A stretch of 64,000 nt of DNA from an uncultured Myxococcales bacterium (GTDB lineage: Bacteria; Myxococcota_A; UBA9042). The stretch is taken from the NCBI GenBank assembly GCA_903924465.1, contig CAIYBN010000120.1, positions 1 to 64,000 of the forward strand. The letters run 5' to 3'. A model generated the notes under the pieces. It did not search any database. It had not been told where the DNA came from and was given only the letters and a program-made list of their open reading frames with translations. The first letter of the stretch is position 1. Every line of letters starts with the position of its first letter. The translations under genes and the position numbers were made by a program. Below are positions 36,872 through 46,336 of the stretch, piece after piece.

Positions 36872-38545
36872 ATGCCAACGCTTGATCCCCGGTTTCCCAA
36901 AGGTAGCGCCCTCCTCGCCCAGCCGCGGCTCAACCGCGACGCCGCGTTTACGCTCGCTGAACGCGAAGAACTGGGCTTGTCCGGACTGCTGCCACCCGCC
37001 GTGTTTACCATCGAGCAGCAAGAGGCCATGGAAACTGAGCATCTGGCGGCGAAAGTGGATCCGCTGGAGAAGTACGTCGGCCTGATTGCGCTGCTGGAGC
37101 GCAACGAAACGCTGTTTTACCGCGTGCTCGCGAACAACCTGGAAGCGCTCGCGCCCATCATCTACACGCCGACGGTAGGGCTTGCGTGCCAGCAATACAG
37201 CCACATTTTCCGCCGGCCGCATGGTCTTTACCTGACGCCGGATGACGCCGGCAACATGGTGGAGCGCCTGTGCAACATGGCGGATGCCGAGGTGCGCCTG
37301 ATCGTCGTGACCGACAACGAGCGCATTCTGGGTCTGGGCGATCAGGGCGTCGGCGGGATGGCGATTCCGGTAGGCAAGCTGATCCTGTACGCGGCCGGCG
37401 CAGGTATCCACCCGCAGCACTGCTTGCCCGTGAGCCTCGACGTGGGCACCGACAACGCCGCGCTGCTGGACGACCCGTTCTACCTGGGCCACCGCGCGCC
37501 CCGCCTGCGTGGGGCGGCCTACGATGCGCTGGTCGCTGAGTTCGTGCACGCGGTCCAAAAAGTGTTCCCGCGTGCCGTGCTGCAATGGGAAGATTTCAAG
37601 AAAGGCAACGCCTTTCGGCTACTGGAGCAATACCGCGACCAAGTGCGCAGCTTCAACGACGACATCCAGGGCACGGCGGCCATCACGCTGGCCGGCGTGC
37701 TGTCCGGCCTGCGCATCACCGGTGAAACGTTGGCGCAGCAGCGGATTCTGTTCGTCGGCGCGGGCGGAGCGGGTGTCGGAATCGGTGGTCTCATCCGCGC
37801 GGAGTTGCTCGCCCAGGGCACTTCGCTGGCGGAGGCGCGGCGCAAGCTGCTCTTCTTCGACTCCGACGGTGTGCTCTGCGACACCCGGCCGGTCAAAGAT
37901 CCGTACAAGGCGCCGTTTCGGCTCAGCAGCGAAGACGCAGCGACTTTGGGCGTGACGCCGACCATGAGCCTGTTGGAGCTCGTCCAGGCGTTCAAACCGA
38001 CCGTGCTCGTTGGCACGTCGGGGCAGCCAGGCGCCTTTGACGCCGCGGTTCTGCAGCAGATGGGCGCGAACTGTGCGCGACCCATCGTCCTGCCGCTCAG
38101 TAACCCAACCAGCCAAGCGGAATGTACGCCGATGGCTGCGCTCACGTACTCGGACGGGCGCGCGCTGGTGGCGACCGGCTCACCGTTCGTACCGGTGCAG
38201 TTGGGCGATCGCACGTTTGTGATCGGCCAATGCAACAACGTCTTCATTTTTCCGGGCTTGGGCTTGGGGCTGCTGCTCAGCGAAGCGCGACGCGTTCCGG
38301 ACAGCCTGTTCCTCGCGGCAGCGCACGCGGTCGCGGATTTTACCCAGACGCACCACCGCGGCGAAGAGACGCTGTACCCGCGCATCGCCGAGTTGCGTCA
38401 GGTCAGCCAGTACGTGGCGCTGCAGGTCGCCAAGGCCGCAATCCACGCGGGTGTGGCCGATGCAGTGGACGACGCCACGCTGCAAGCGCGCGTCACGGCC
38501 TGGCACTGGGCGCCGGCCTACGGGCCCATTCAGCGCCACGTCTGA
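36872..38545 (+). CDS. NAD-dependent malic enzyme
   Basis: This 557-aa protein oxidatively decarboxylates malate to pyruvate. It matches the long bacterial/eukaryotic-type malic enzymes (SfcA/MaeA type, about 560 aa). Motifs are 'ALAPIIYTPTVGLACQQYS' with the catalytic Tyr, 'IVVTDNERILGLGDQGVGGM', 'LQWEDFKKGNAFRLLEQY', 'FNDDIQGTAAITLAGV' with metal-binding Asp residues, and the dinucleotide loop 'FVGAGGAGVGIGG'. The start 'MPTLDPRFPKGSALL' fits the family N-terminus. The ORF-track start at 36692 does not. Single gene with a weak ribosome binding site, convergent with the 1235-aa lipoprotein gene. Confidence 0.92.
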   Translation: MPTLDPRFPKGSALLAQPRLNRDAAFTLAEREELGLSGLLPPAVFTIEQQEAMETEHLAAKVDPLEKYVGLIALLERNETLFYRVLANNLEALAPIIYTPTVGLACQQYSHIFRRPHGLYLTPDDAGNMVERLCNMADAEVRLIVVTDNERILGLGDQGVGGMAIPVGKLILYAAGAGIHPQHCLPVSLDVGTDNAALLDDPFYLGHRAPRLRGAAYDALVAEFVHAVQKVFPRAVLQWEDFKKGNAFRLLEQYRDQVRSFNDDIQGTAAITLAGVLSGLRITGETLAQQRILFVGAGGAGVGIGGLIRAELLAQGTSLAEARRKLLFFDSDGVLCDTRPVKDPYKAPFRLSSEDAATLGVTPTMSLLELVQAFKPTVLVGTSGQPGAFDAAVLQQMGANCARPIVLPLSNPTSQAECTPMAALTYSDGRALVATGSPFVPVQLGDRTFVIGQCNNVFIFPGLGLGLLLSEARRVPDSLFLAAAHAVADFTQTHHRGEETLYPRIAELRQVSQYVALQVAKAAIHAGVADAVDDATLQARVTAWHWAPAYGPIQRHV

Positions 38546-38553
38546 CAGTGCGG

Positions 38554-41500
38554 TCACGGACAAAATGTGGCTTTGTCGTCGCAGCAGTCGCCAAACGGAC
38601 CGGGCGTGCAGTTGACGTCGCACCAGCACAAGCCACCGCCAGATTTCTGACTCTTCCAGCCGCACATGTTTTGACAACCGCTCGTCGGCTTCGCGCAGTC
38701 GGCGGGACAGACGTGGTTGTTCTCACCGGCGCCGCACACGCCATTTCCGCAAGCCGGGCAATCAACTGGGCAGCTCGTCACCGTTTCGCCGGATTCGCAA
38801 ATTCCGTCGCCACAGTTGGGCGTGCCGCACTGGCCCAGGACGCATGATTGGCCGAGCGCGCAGGCAGTCCCGTCCGGTGCACCGCCGATGGCACAGCTGC
38901 CCGCTTGGCAGAAATCGACGGTGCACGGGTCACCGTCATCGCAAACCAACGCATCGCATGAAGCCGGACAGTCGCCGGGGCACGAGCTGCTGGTCTCCTT
39001 GATGTTGCATTTGCCGTCGCCACACGTGCCGAGTAACGGGCACGCCGTCGCGGATGAACAAAGGCCTCCGTCCAGACAAGTTCGGGGCGTCGCTGGCGCC
39101 GAGATCGTGCATTTGCCGGCGGCGCATCCGTCATCGGTGCAGGGATTGCCGTCGTCGCAAATGAGGCTTTCGCTGACACAGCCGCCGCTGGAGGCGCACG
39201 TCAAGCCGCCATGGCTGTCCGACCGGCGCAGCCAACCGCCGTCTGCCTGACTGCCCACCGCCCAGACACCGCTCGGAAGCCCGACGGTCGCCACGTCCAG
39301 CAACTGCGAGCCCGGAGAACCCAACGCGAGCGACAGCAACCCGCCGAGGGGCCCAAATCGTGCGATGCTGCCCTGCGAGATTCCGCCGATCACGCGCTGC
39401 ACCCCGACAGCGCTCGTGCCATCCGGGAGCACCGTCAGCGCGCGGACATCGGTCAAGCCACTGACCGGCCACTGCACGGCAAACTCGAAGACGCCGTCGG
39501 GTCCATAGCGCTCGACCGCCACGCCCTTGGCGCCCAAGCCAGCGACCAGCCAGCCGCCATCGGGCATCGTCGCCAGCGACGTCAAAGTGGCGACGCTGAG
39601 CGGTTTGGCCCACATTTCCTGCATGCTGGCGTCCAACCGATGCATTTTGGCGACCGTGCCTTCAACGGTGAGCACGCCACAGCCGCCTTGAGCCGCAGCC
39701 GCGACCGCGAGGCCGCTCGACAGCCCGAAACTGCCGGGCAAGGTCGTGGTGACACCGTTCCACGCGGCGTCGAAGCGCTCGATGAACGCCGTTTGCGCCG
39801 GGACACCGATGTCCGATGTGCCGACCACGACAACAGCGTCGTCGTTCAGGACGGCTATGGCTGTGGACTTGCCTGCACTTGCGCCGTCCACGCTGACCGC
39901 GGCCGCGAGAGCCGAACCCGTGTCGGTGACACGCCGAATCGTTCCGCCTGAATCGCCTTGCAAAATCACGGCCCACGCGTTGGCGAGGACCGCCACGTCG
40001 CTGATCGCGCCGCCCGCGACGGTCTGGCTCCACACGGTCTTGCCGGATGCATCGAGCCGAGCGACTGCGCCGGCTGGCCCCGCGACGACCGCGCCTCCGT
40101 CAGCACACGGCGCAATGTCCGACCAGGCGGCGACGCTGCCATCGGTGCTGTCGAACAGGCCGTCCACTCCGGCGGAGCATTTGCCAGACGCGCAGACGTC
40201 CACGACGGTGCAGACATTGCCGTCATCACAGGGCACGGACGCCAGGGGCGCGTGGCTGCAAGTGCCGCCAGCTGTGCAGACGTCGGTGGTGCACGCGAGG
40301 CCATCCGCGCACGCGCTCAACGTCAGGTTGCTACACAGCTGCGAGACCGCACAGTCGCCTTCGCCCCATGGATCGACGCGCAGGACCAAGCCAACTGCCG
40401 GCGCCGGTGTCTGGCCGGCGATCACGGCGCCACCGCCCGCCAGCAACGCGAGACTGTGCGCCGTCCCTGCTTGCTGCGTCTTTTGCCACTGCAAGTTGCC
40501 CGACAGGTCAAACGCGCCCTCCCAGACATTCGCGCCTTGCACACCGACAAATCGCCACGTGCCATCTGGCGCCACGACTCCGGCTGAGACTGCGGTCAAC
40601 GTGCCGGGCGACCAGAAGGCTCCATCCAGCCATGCGCCGTCCGCTGTCGTGTGTCCAAACCAACGCGACGTGTCGGCCCCATTCGGCCGCGAACCCGTCA
40701 CGTACGCCGTGCCGTCGGTAGCAACCGTGACCGCGGAGAACTCACTCCCGGCGCCACCAAAAGCCCGCTGCCACAGCACCGCACCCGATGCCGAATAGCG
40801 CACCATGAGCGCGGTTGCAGCATCAACCCCGAGGCCAGCGCAGGACCCGACCGCGAGCGCCCCACCATCAGGCAGTCCGACAACGCCGCGCAGCACGCTG
40901 GGACCAAAGCCATCGGCGGTCGCGGTCCACAACGGTGCCCCGGTGTCCTGAAGTCGTGCGATGTGGCCAGCCTTGTCCAAAGCCAGCCAGCCAGTCCCCT
41001 GCCCGACCAGCTGAACGACGTCGCCCGCACCCCACTTCGCGAACGGCAGAACTTTCTCCTGGAAGCCATTGGCGTGAATCAACTGGACAACCGCATCGGT
41101 CGAGGTGGCGCCACCCAACGCCAGCGAGCCGTCTGCGGCCACCGCGACGCTGCTGAAATGCGCATCGCCGGCCGGGTCGATCAGTGCCGGCAGATTCTCG
41201 ACCAGGTCTGACGCCGCATCGAGATGAACGGCCCAGCCTTCCTGCCACGACGCGCCGGCACGGGCACCGACAGCGACGATTTCACCGGCTGGCGTCGTGG
41301 CAACGGCGTTGAACTGGTCGTCTCCGCCCATGCCCCCGTCCAACGAGGTCGACCACAGCTTCGGTGAACTTGCACACACGCCCGCTGTGCACGATCCAAG
41401 CAGCTTGCACATGCCGTTCGCCGGGCAGCCGGAGCCGTCTTCCAGGTTCACGTTGCTGCAGCCGCCAATCGCGTCGCAGACGTCGGCGGTGCACGCGTTG

Positions 41501-42261
41501 CCGTCGTCGCACGTCGTCGCGCTGCCCGGCAGACACGCGCCGGCAGCACAATGGTCACCCACCGTGCAGACTGTTCCGTCCGTACAGGTCGTGGTGTCCG
41601 GCAGCGGCGTCCACGCCACCGGCGTCATCGCTGGCTGGCAAATCGCGCACGCATCTGGCGTCAGCGTACCGGCAACAAAGCACTGGCCCGCCACGATGCA
41701 CCAGTCCAGTAGCAGCGTTGTGTGGGTGCAAATGCCGTTCGCGCAGCTATCCCCTGTGCAGGGCAGTCCGTCATCAGGGCAGGACTGCGCCGCCAGGTCC
41801 GTGTGCGTGCAAGCGCCAGCCAGGTCGCAGTCGTCCAGCGTGCAAACATTTCCGTCGTCGCATTGACTTGGTGTGCAACTGGGGGCCACGTCCACGGCAT
41901 CGTTCCCGGCGTCATCGACCGCATCGACGGTCACAACGTCCTGCGTTGCCGTGACCGCATCCGCCACATCCGCTGTCACGTCCTGTGCGATTTCACCCGC
42001 TTGGATATCTCCGTTGACTTCGTGCGCGTCGTCCAGCGCATCGGGAGCCACATCATGGATATCGGCATCGCTGCTGGTCTTGGCGTCGACCACTTCGGTC
42101 TTCGCATCCTTGCCGACCGCATCGGTCCCCTCAACCGTCGCGTCTTCCACCAGAACGTCGCGCCCTTCCGGAAAGTGCGCGAGATCCGGAATGGCCACCG
42201 TGCAACCGACCAGCGCCAGCGACGCCGTCCAAATTCGCGCGATAGGGAAGCCGTGCCGCAT
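38554..42261 (-). CDS. Large Cys-rich lipoprotein with propeller-like centre and somatomedin-B-like tail
   Basis: This 1235-aa protein has a lipobox 'SLALVGC' near residue 20 and an Asp/Ala/Val-rich spacer. Cys-rich 'CDDGNVCTLDDCD' units (about 120-290) come next, then a long strand-rich central region with repeats like 'GTAYVTGS', 'GAVLWQRAFGGAG' and 'GGGAVIAGQ' that resembles beta-propeller (SBBP-type) repeats, with one Cys-rich insertion near residue 690. More Cys-rich units and 'CGDGICESGETVTSCPVDCP' follow. The last ~40 residues have the Cys spacing C-x3-C-x11-C-x-C-x3-C-x6-CC-x5-C, like somatomedin B. The ATG at 42261 overlaps the upstream TGA (TGATG). Probably surface-exposed; function unknown. 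Confidence 0.8.
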   Translation of the reverse strand: MRHGFPIARIWTASLALVGCTVAIPDLAHFPEGRDVLVEDATVEGTDAVGKDAKTEVVDAKTSSDADIHDVAPDALDDAHEVNGDIQAGEIAQDVTADVADAVTATQDVVTVDAVDDAGNDAVDVAPSCTPSQCDDGNVCTLDDCDLAGACTHTDLAAQSCPDDGLPCTGDSCANGICTHTTLLLDWCIVAGQCFVAGTLTPDACAICQPAMTPVAWTPLPDTTTCTDGTVCTVGDHCAAGACLPGSATTCDDGNACTADVCDAIGGCSNVNLEDGSGCPANGMCKLLGSCTAGVCASSPKLWSTSLDGGMGGDDQFNAVATTPAGEIVAVGARAGASWQEGWAVHLDAASDLVENLPALIDPAGDAHFSSVAVAADGSLALGGATSTDAVVQLIHANGFQEKVLPFAKWGAGDVVQLVGQGTGWLALDKAGHIARLQDTGAPLWTATADGFGPSVLRGVVGLPDGGALAVGSCAGLGVDAATALMVRYSASGAVLWQRAFGGAGSEFSAVTVATDGTAYVTGSRPNGADTSRWFGHTTADGAWLDGAFWSPGTLTAVSAGVVAPDGTWRFVGVQGANVWEGAFDLSGNLQWQKTQQAGTAHSLALLAGGGAVIAGQTPAPAVGLVLRVDPWGEGDCAVSQLCSNLTLSACADGLACTTDVCTAGGTCSHAPLASVPCDDGNVCTVVDVCASGKCSAGVDGLFDSTDGSVAAWSDIAPCADGGAVVAGPAGAVARLDASGKTVWSQTVAGGAISDVAVLANAWAVILQGDSGGTIRRVTDTGSALAAAVSVDGASAGKSTAIAVLNDDAVVVVGTSDIGVPAQTAFIERFDAAWNGVTTTLPGSFGLSSGLAVAAAAQGGCGVLTVEGTVAKMHRLDASMQEMWAKPLSVATLTSLATMPDGGWLVAGLGAKGVAVERYGPDGVFEFAVQWPVSGLTDVRALTVLPDGTSAVGVQRVIGGISQGSIARFGPLGGLLSLALGSPGSQLLDVATVGLPSGVWAVGSQADGGWLRRSDSHGGLTCASSGGCVSESLICDDGNPCTDDGCAAGKCTISAPATPRTCLDGGLCSSATACPLLGTCGDGKCNIKETSSSCPGDCPASCDALVCDDGDPCTVDFCQAGSCAIGGAPDGTACALGQSCVLGQCGTPNCGDGICESGETVTSCPVDCPACGNGVCGAGENNHVCPADCAKPTSGCQNMCGWKSQKSGGGLCWCDVNCTPGPFGDCCDDKATFCP

Positions 42262-43286
42262 CAGAACCGCCAACTGAGAGAAGCGCCTGCCCACGCTGGC
42301 CCGGGCGCGACGGTCACCCTGGAACGCGCCGGCGCTGGATTCTCGCGCAGCAACAGCCACGTGCCGACCCCCGCCGCGACGACACCTGCCGCCGTAAATC
42401 CGACACCCAGCGACTCGTGCATGCCGATCGCGTCCGCCCGCGCCTGCGCTTGCGCGTGGCTCAGATCCGCGGTGACGTAGCCATCAACGAGTTTCAAGTC
42501 CCGGCTCAGCGCCTGCTCCTCGCTGACACCGTACAGCAGCAGTCCCGCTCCGCCGGCGACCAACGCGATGCCCGTTCCCAGCATCGTCCAGCCGAGAGTT
42601 CGCGCATTCTTGTCGTCGCCCCGGGCGGCCTGCTCGTGCACATCGATCGCGGTATGCCCCCCCTCCAGCCGTTGCAGGCACTCCTCGGCTTCCGGACGAT
42701 CGGCGGCGGAACGCGGGGCATCGCGCAGATATTGCCGCAGCAACTCGTTGGCCCTTTCCTGTGCGCCGCCCTGTTGCGCCGTCTGGCCGGCTTTGAACAG
42801 CGCGGACCAGCGGGTCGGCATCTGGTTCCATAGCGCCTCGTACAACTGCGAGGCTTCCGACCAACGCCCCGCAGCCGCCGCGGCATCGGCCTCCGATTCC
42901 TTGCTTCCAGCCCGACTGCCACGCAGATCGGCCAGATAGGCACGCGCCTTGTCCGCCCGATCGAGATCCGGATCCACGAGGCCCAGAAACTGCTCAAAGT
43001 GTTCTTCAGCGCTTGCGGTCTTGCCGGCGGACATCTCGGCCCGCGCAGCGGCGTAGAGGTAGTTCGGCTGGGTCGGATCGGTGCGAAAGGCTTCCAGATA
43101 CAGCGCTGCCGCTTGGACCGGATCGCCGGCCTCATCGAGCTGCAGGGCACGCCGCGCCAACGAACTCGCCACCTGCTCCGGCGGCACCGCCAGCGCAACC
43201 GTCGCCCACACGCACGCCAGAACCACCAGCACCCGGCTGGCCCGATGCATCGCGCGCAACAGCTGAATCCCGCTCGTCCTGATCAT
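42261..43286 (-). CDS. Exported TPR protein with C-terminal membrane helices
   Basis: This 341-aa protein has a signal peptide or N-terminal helix (VLVVLACVWATVALAVPPEQ), TPR-like repeats at about 50-220 ('QAAALYLEAFRTDPTQPNYLYAAARAEMSAGKTASAEEHFEQFL'), and two C-terminal hydrophobic helices ('LGTGIALVAGGAGLLLYG', 'GVGFTAAGVVAAGVGTWLLL') before a basic, strand-like end. This TPR-plus-two-helix layout is frequent in Myxococcota genomes, without known function. The ATG at 43286 is preferred to the ORF-track start; a later ATG at 43250 would shorten the leader. It is translationally coupled to the 1235-aa lipoprotein and may help assemble or anchor it (inference). Confidence 0.7.
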   Translation of the reverse strand: MIRTSGIQLLRAMHRASRVLVVLACVWATVALAVPPEQVASSLARRALQLDEAGDPVQAAALYLEAFRTDPTQPNYLYAAARAEMSAGKTASAEEHFEQFLGLVDPDLDRADKARAYLADLRGSRAGSKESEADAAAAAGRWSEASQLYEALWNQMPTRWSALFKAGQTAQQGGAQERANELLRQYLRDAPRSAADRPEAEECLQRLEGGHTAIDVHEQAARGDDKNARTLGWTMLGTGIALVAGGAGLLLYGVSEEQALSRDLKLVDGYVTADLSHAQAQARADAIGMHESLGVGFTAAGVVAAGVGTWLLLRENPAPARSRVTVAPGPAWAGASLSWRF

Positions 43287-43380
43287 GGCACCATACCGCG
43301 TGTTGGTCGCGCACATCCGCGTCATTGGTTATAGTCGACGCGTGGCACGCTGTCCAAAGGCCGCTTCGCAAGTTGCCGGC

Positions 43381-43409
43381 TTGACACGGACGCGCAAGTT
43401 CATCATCAT
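43381..43409 (+). promoter_or_regulatory. Probable promoter of tRNA-Leu
   Basis: A consensus -35 TTGACA (43381-43386) is followed after 17 bases by CATCAT (43404-43409), four of six matches to the -10 consensus. The tRNA gene begins about 35 bases after the predicted start. Confidence 0.5.
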
Positions 43410-43450
43410 CCGCGCCCCGGCAAGCTCCTGTGCGGCGCTTCGCCTGCCCT

Positions 43451-43534
<84 letters not shown>

Positions 43535-43574
43535 CTGACAGCCTCCCATGCTGGACTTCAAGGTACGCACGACG

Positions 43575-43616
43575 CAAGCGCCACGCCGATCGCAGGATCG
43601 CGTGGCGCTTGTGCTT
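43575..43616 (+). terminator. Rho-independent terminator of tRNA-Leu
   Basis: The 12-bp perfect stem CAAGCGCCACGC / GCGTGGCGCTTG (43575-43586, 43600-43611), with extra GATC/GATC pairing in the loop, is followed by TGCTTTT. It ends the tRNA-Leu transcript 40 bases after the gene. Confidence 0.8.
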
Positions 43617-43696
43617 TTGCCGCCGCGTTTGACCTGTACGGCTCATCTGCCGCCTGATACGGTCGACATGCCGCAAGTGGCGGCAGGAATCAGCCC

Positions 43697-46333
43697 ATGA
43701 ATCGCGCCGTCGCCGCCCTCGCTGCACTTGTCACCGGTACGCTGGTCTTTCTGGCTTTTCCGGGCTGGAACCTCCATTTCCTCGCGTGGTTCTGCTTTGT
43801 GCCGCTGATGATCGCCCTGGGCGCGGCCACGGTGCGCCAAGCCTTCTGGTTCGGCCTTCTCGCTGGCACCGTGACCAACGCCGGTGGTTTTCACTGGATG
43901 ACGGTGATGCTGGAGGAATTTGGCCACCTGCCGGCCATTGCCGCCTACGCGATTCTCGGCGTCGAGGCGCTGACCCAGGGGTTGACGATGGCGATCGGCT
44001 TCGCGCTCTGGCGCTGGCTCGTCGGCCGCGGGGCGCCGAGCGCGCTCACGTGCTGGCTGTCGTTGTGGGCCGGCGAGGCCGTCGTGCCCATGATCTTCCC
44101 GTGGTTCATGGGCAACGCGGTTTCCAAGGAATTGCCGATGATTCAGGTGGCGGATCTGGGCGGCGTCCACTTGGTGTCCGCCGTGATCTTCGCAGCGAAC
44201 GCCGCGCTGGCCGAGATCCCAACCGCCTTGCTGAACCGCCGCAAGCCGGCTTGGCTGTTCCTGCTCGCGACGCTGGCACTGGTCGGGGCAACGTGGGCCT
44301 ATGGCACGCTGCGCATCAGTCAGATCGACGCCGAGCAAGCGGCGGCCAAGAAAGTGCGCATCGGCATGGTGGAAGGCAATGTTGGTATTTGGGAAAAAGA
44401 AGCCAAGTACCTGCAGGGCGAAGCACGGTCGCGGACGTTGCGCCACAACCTGTTGAAACACCAGCAAATGTCAGCTCAGTTGGAGAAGGCCGGCGCGGAG
44501 CTGATTGTGTGGCCAGAAAGCGCCTATCAGCCGTACGGTTTTTCGCCCGTGCTGCACACGCTGGACCACTTTCTCGTCGTGGGCGACGGCGGGGCGATTT
44601 GGCGCCACGATGGCGAAGTCCTGCACGCCGAAAATGGCCAGCGACTGGGTTTGCCGCGCGACGTCAAGCTGCTGTCAGGCATTTCCTCGCCGCGGGGCGA
44701 CATTTGGCGGGTCATCGATCAGGGCAAGCGCATCTTGACCGTGACGCCCAAAGGCACTTCGGTCGTCGACATGCCGTCCGGCGAAACTGCGGTCGCGAGC
44801 GTCTTTGCGCCGGTTGACCCGTTTGGCCGAATGCCTGCGGGTGTGGTGATCGCCAGCAGTGGGCGCATGTGGCTGCTGCCGGTGGTCGATTACCTCGCGG
44901 CGCGCGAACCGGACGTGCACCCAGTGCCGGATCCCGGCGACGGCACCAAGCTCGTGCCGCTGACCGAGCAGGCGTTGGGGCCCGTCACGCTGACAGCGGC
45001 GGCGCGGTCCGGGACGGGCATCACCGTCGCGGTCGGTTTGGGCGGCACGATCATCCAGGCGATTGGCAATCAGGTGCGCAAGTTGGAGTCACCGACGCGC
45101 GTGGATCTGTGGACGGTCGCCGCGGACCCGCAAGGCGACGGGATCATCGCGGGTGGCCAAGGCGGCACCGTCCTGCGCAGCGACGGTTTTCGCTGGCTCG
45201 TCGACACCCTCGGCGACAAGGACTGGTACGCCGCATGGTTCGGCGCCGACGGCAGCGCCTGGCTGGCCGGCAAGGACGGTGCGATCGCGCATAAGTTGCC
45301 GTTGGGCGGCTGGAAACTCCTGCCGCCTCTCGCAACCGTGGATTTGGTCGCGGGTGGTTCAGATGCGGATGGCAATGTGCTGGTCGTCGGTCGCGGCGGC
45401 CGCATCTGGTTCGGCCAGCCGGGCAAACTGCAGGAAATCAACACGGGCTCCGCTGGTGAAATCACGGCCGTTCTCGGACAATTGCCCCAACTCAGCTACC
45501 TGACCCCGCGTTCCGCCAAACGCATCGTCGCCAGCCAGACGCCGCTGCCGAGCCCGGACCTGAAATTTCCAAACGATGTGCAAGCCGATGAGCTGACGCC
45601 AGAAGCCGATCGCTCCAGCCCACGACGTGGTTTCACGACGCCGCTGCTGTACGGCGCCATGACCCACGCGAGTGAACTGCCCACGCACCACGCAGGCTGC
45701 AAGGACTGCTTCAATTCTGCATTGTTGCAAGGACCGCACGGCGAAATCCAGGCCGTCTACGACAAGGCGTTCCTGCTGATGTTTGGCGAATACATCCCGT
45801 TCGGCGAGGAATTTCCGCAGTTGTACGAGCTGTCGCCCGAGACCTCGCGCTTTCAGTCGGGCACGCGCACGGCGCCGATTGAGCTGAAGCTCAAGAACGA
45901 TCGGACGGCGCGAATCGGCATGCTGATCTGCTACGAGGATTTGGTGCCGCGCTATGCCAAGCGCGTCGCTGCGCACGATCCGAACGTCTTCATCAACGTG
46001 ACCAACGACGCCTGGTTCGGCCAAAGTGCCGAGCCGGAGCATCACTTGAACCTGGCGCTGATTCGCGCGGTGGAGTACCGCCGCTGGCTGTTGCGTTCGA
46101 CCAATACCGGCATTTCCGTGTTCATCGACGCGGTCGGCCGGCGTGTCGCGGAAACGAAGCTGACGGGCGAAGAAACGCTGATGCGCGACGTGCCGCTCCT
46201 GGAGGGGCGGACGGTGTATGCGATGCTGGGCGATTGGCCGCTCGCGAGTCTGGCGCTTGGGCTCACGTGGCTGTGGGCGCGCACGTGGGGCGGTGGCAAG
46301 GGCAAAAAGTCCAGAAAGCGCGCGAAAGCGTAG
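43697..46333 (+). CDS. lnt: Apolipoprotein N-acyltransferase (Lnt) with inserted propeller-like domain
   Basis: This 878-aa protein N-acylates lipoproteins in the inner membrane. Residues 1-~205 are the membrane helices. The nitrilase domain starts at ~225 ('KKVRIGMVEGNVGIWEKEAK'). Catalytic residues are Glu274 (VWPESAY), Lys690 (YDKAFLLMFGEYIPFGE) and Cys745 (LICYED). 'NVTNDAWFG' and a final membrane helix follow. Normal Lnt is ~510 aa with about 70 residues between Glu and Lys; here there are 416. Residues ~281-640 are an insertion in which 'GGTIIQ', 'GGTVLRS', 'DGAIAH' and 'GGRIWFG' recur about every 40 residues (449, 489, 527, 567), like a beta-propeller. The frame is intact throughout. 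Start ATG with AGGA ten bases upstream. Confidence 0.92.
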   Translation: MNRAVAALAALVTGTLVFLAFPGWNLHFLAWFCFVPLMIALGAATVRQAFWFGLLAGTVTNAGGFHWMTVMLEEFGHLPAIAAYAILGVEALTQGLTMAIGFALWRWLVGRGAPSALTCWLSLWAGEAVVPMIFPWFMGNAVSKELPMIQVADLGGVHLVSAVIFAANAALAEIPTALLNRRKPAWLFLLATLALVGATWAYGTLRISQIDAEQAAAKKVRIGMVEGNVGIWEKEAKYLQGEARSRTLRHNLLKHQQMSAQLEKAGAELIVWPESAYQPYGFSPVLHTLDHFLVVGDGGAIWRHDGEVLHAENGQRLGLPRDVKLLSGISSPRGDIWRVIDQGKRILTVTPKGTSVVDMPSGETAVASVFAPVDPFGRMPAGVVIASSGRMWLLPVVDYLAAREPDVHPVPDPGDGTKLVPLTEQALGPVTLTAAARSGTGITVAVGLGGTIIQAIGNQVRKLESPTRVDLWTVAADPQGDGIIAGGQGGTVLRSDGFRWLVDTLGDKDWYAAWFGADGSAWLAGKDGAIAHKLPLGGWKLLPPLATVDLVAGGSDADGNVLVVGRGGRIWFGQPGKLQEINTGSAGEITAVLGQLPQLSYLTPRSAKRIVASQTPLPSPDLKFPNDVQADELTPEADRSSPRRGFTTPLLYGAMTHASELPTHHAGCKDCFNSALLQGPHGEIQAVYDKAFLLMFGEYIPFGEEFPQLYELSPETSRFQSGTRTAPIELKLKNDRTARIGMLICYEDLVPRYAKRVAAHDPNVFINVTNDAWFGQSAEPEHHLNLALIRAVEYRRWLLRSTNTGISVFIDAVGRRVAETKLTGEETLMRDVPLLEGRTVYAMLGDWPLASLALGLTWLWARTWGGGKGKKSRKRAKA

Positions 46334-46336
46334 TCG

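Noticed and set aside
43697-46333. Two separate genes fused by a sequencing error in lnt
   Set aside because: The frame is continuous, codon use is even, and the nitrilase motifs resume in the same frame after the insertion.
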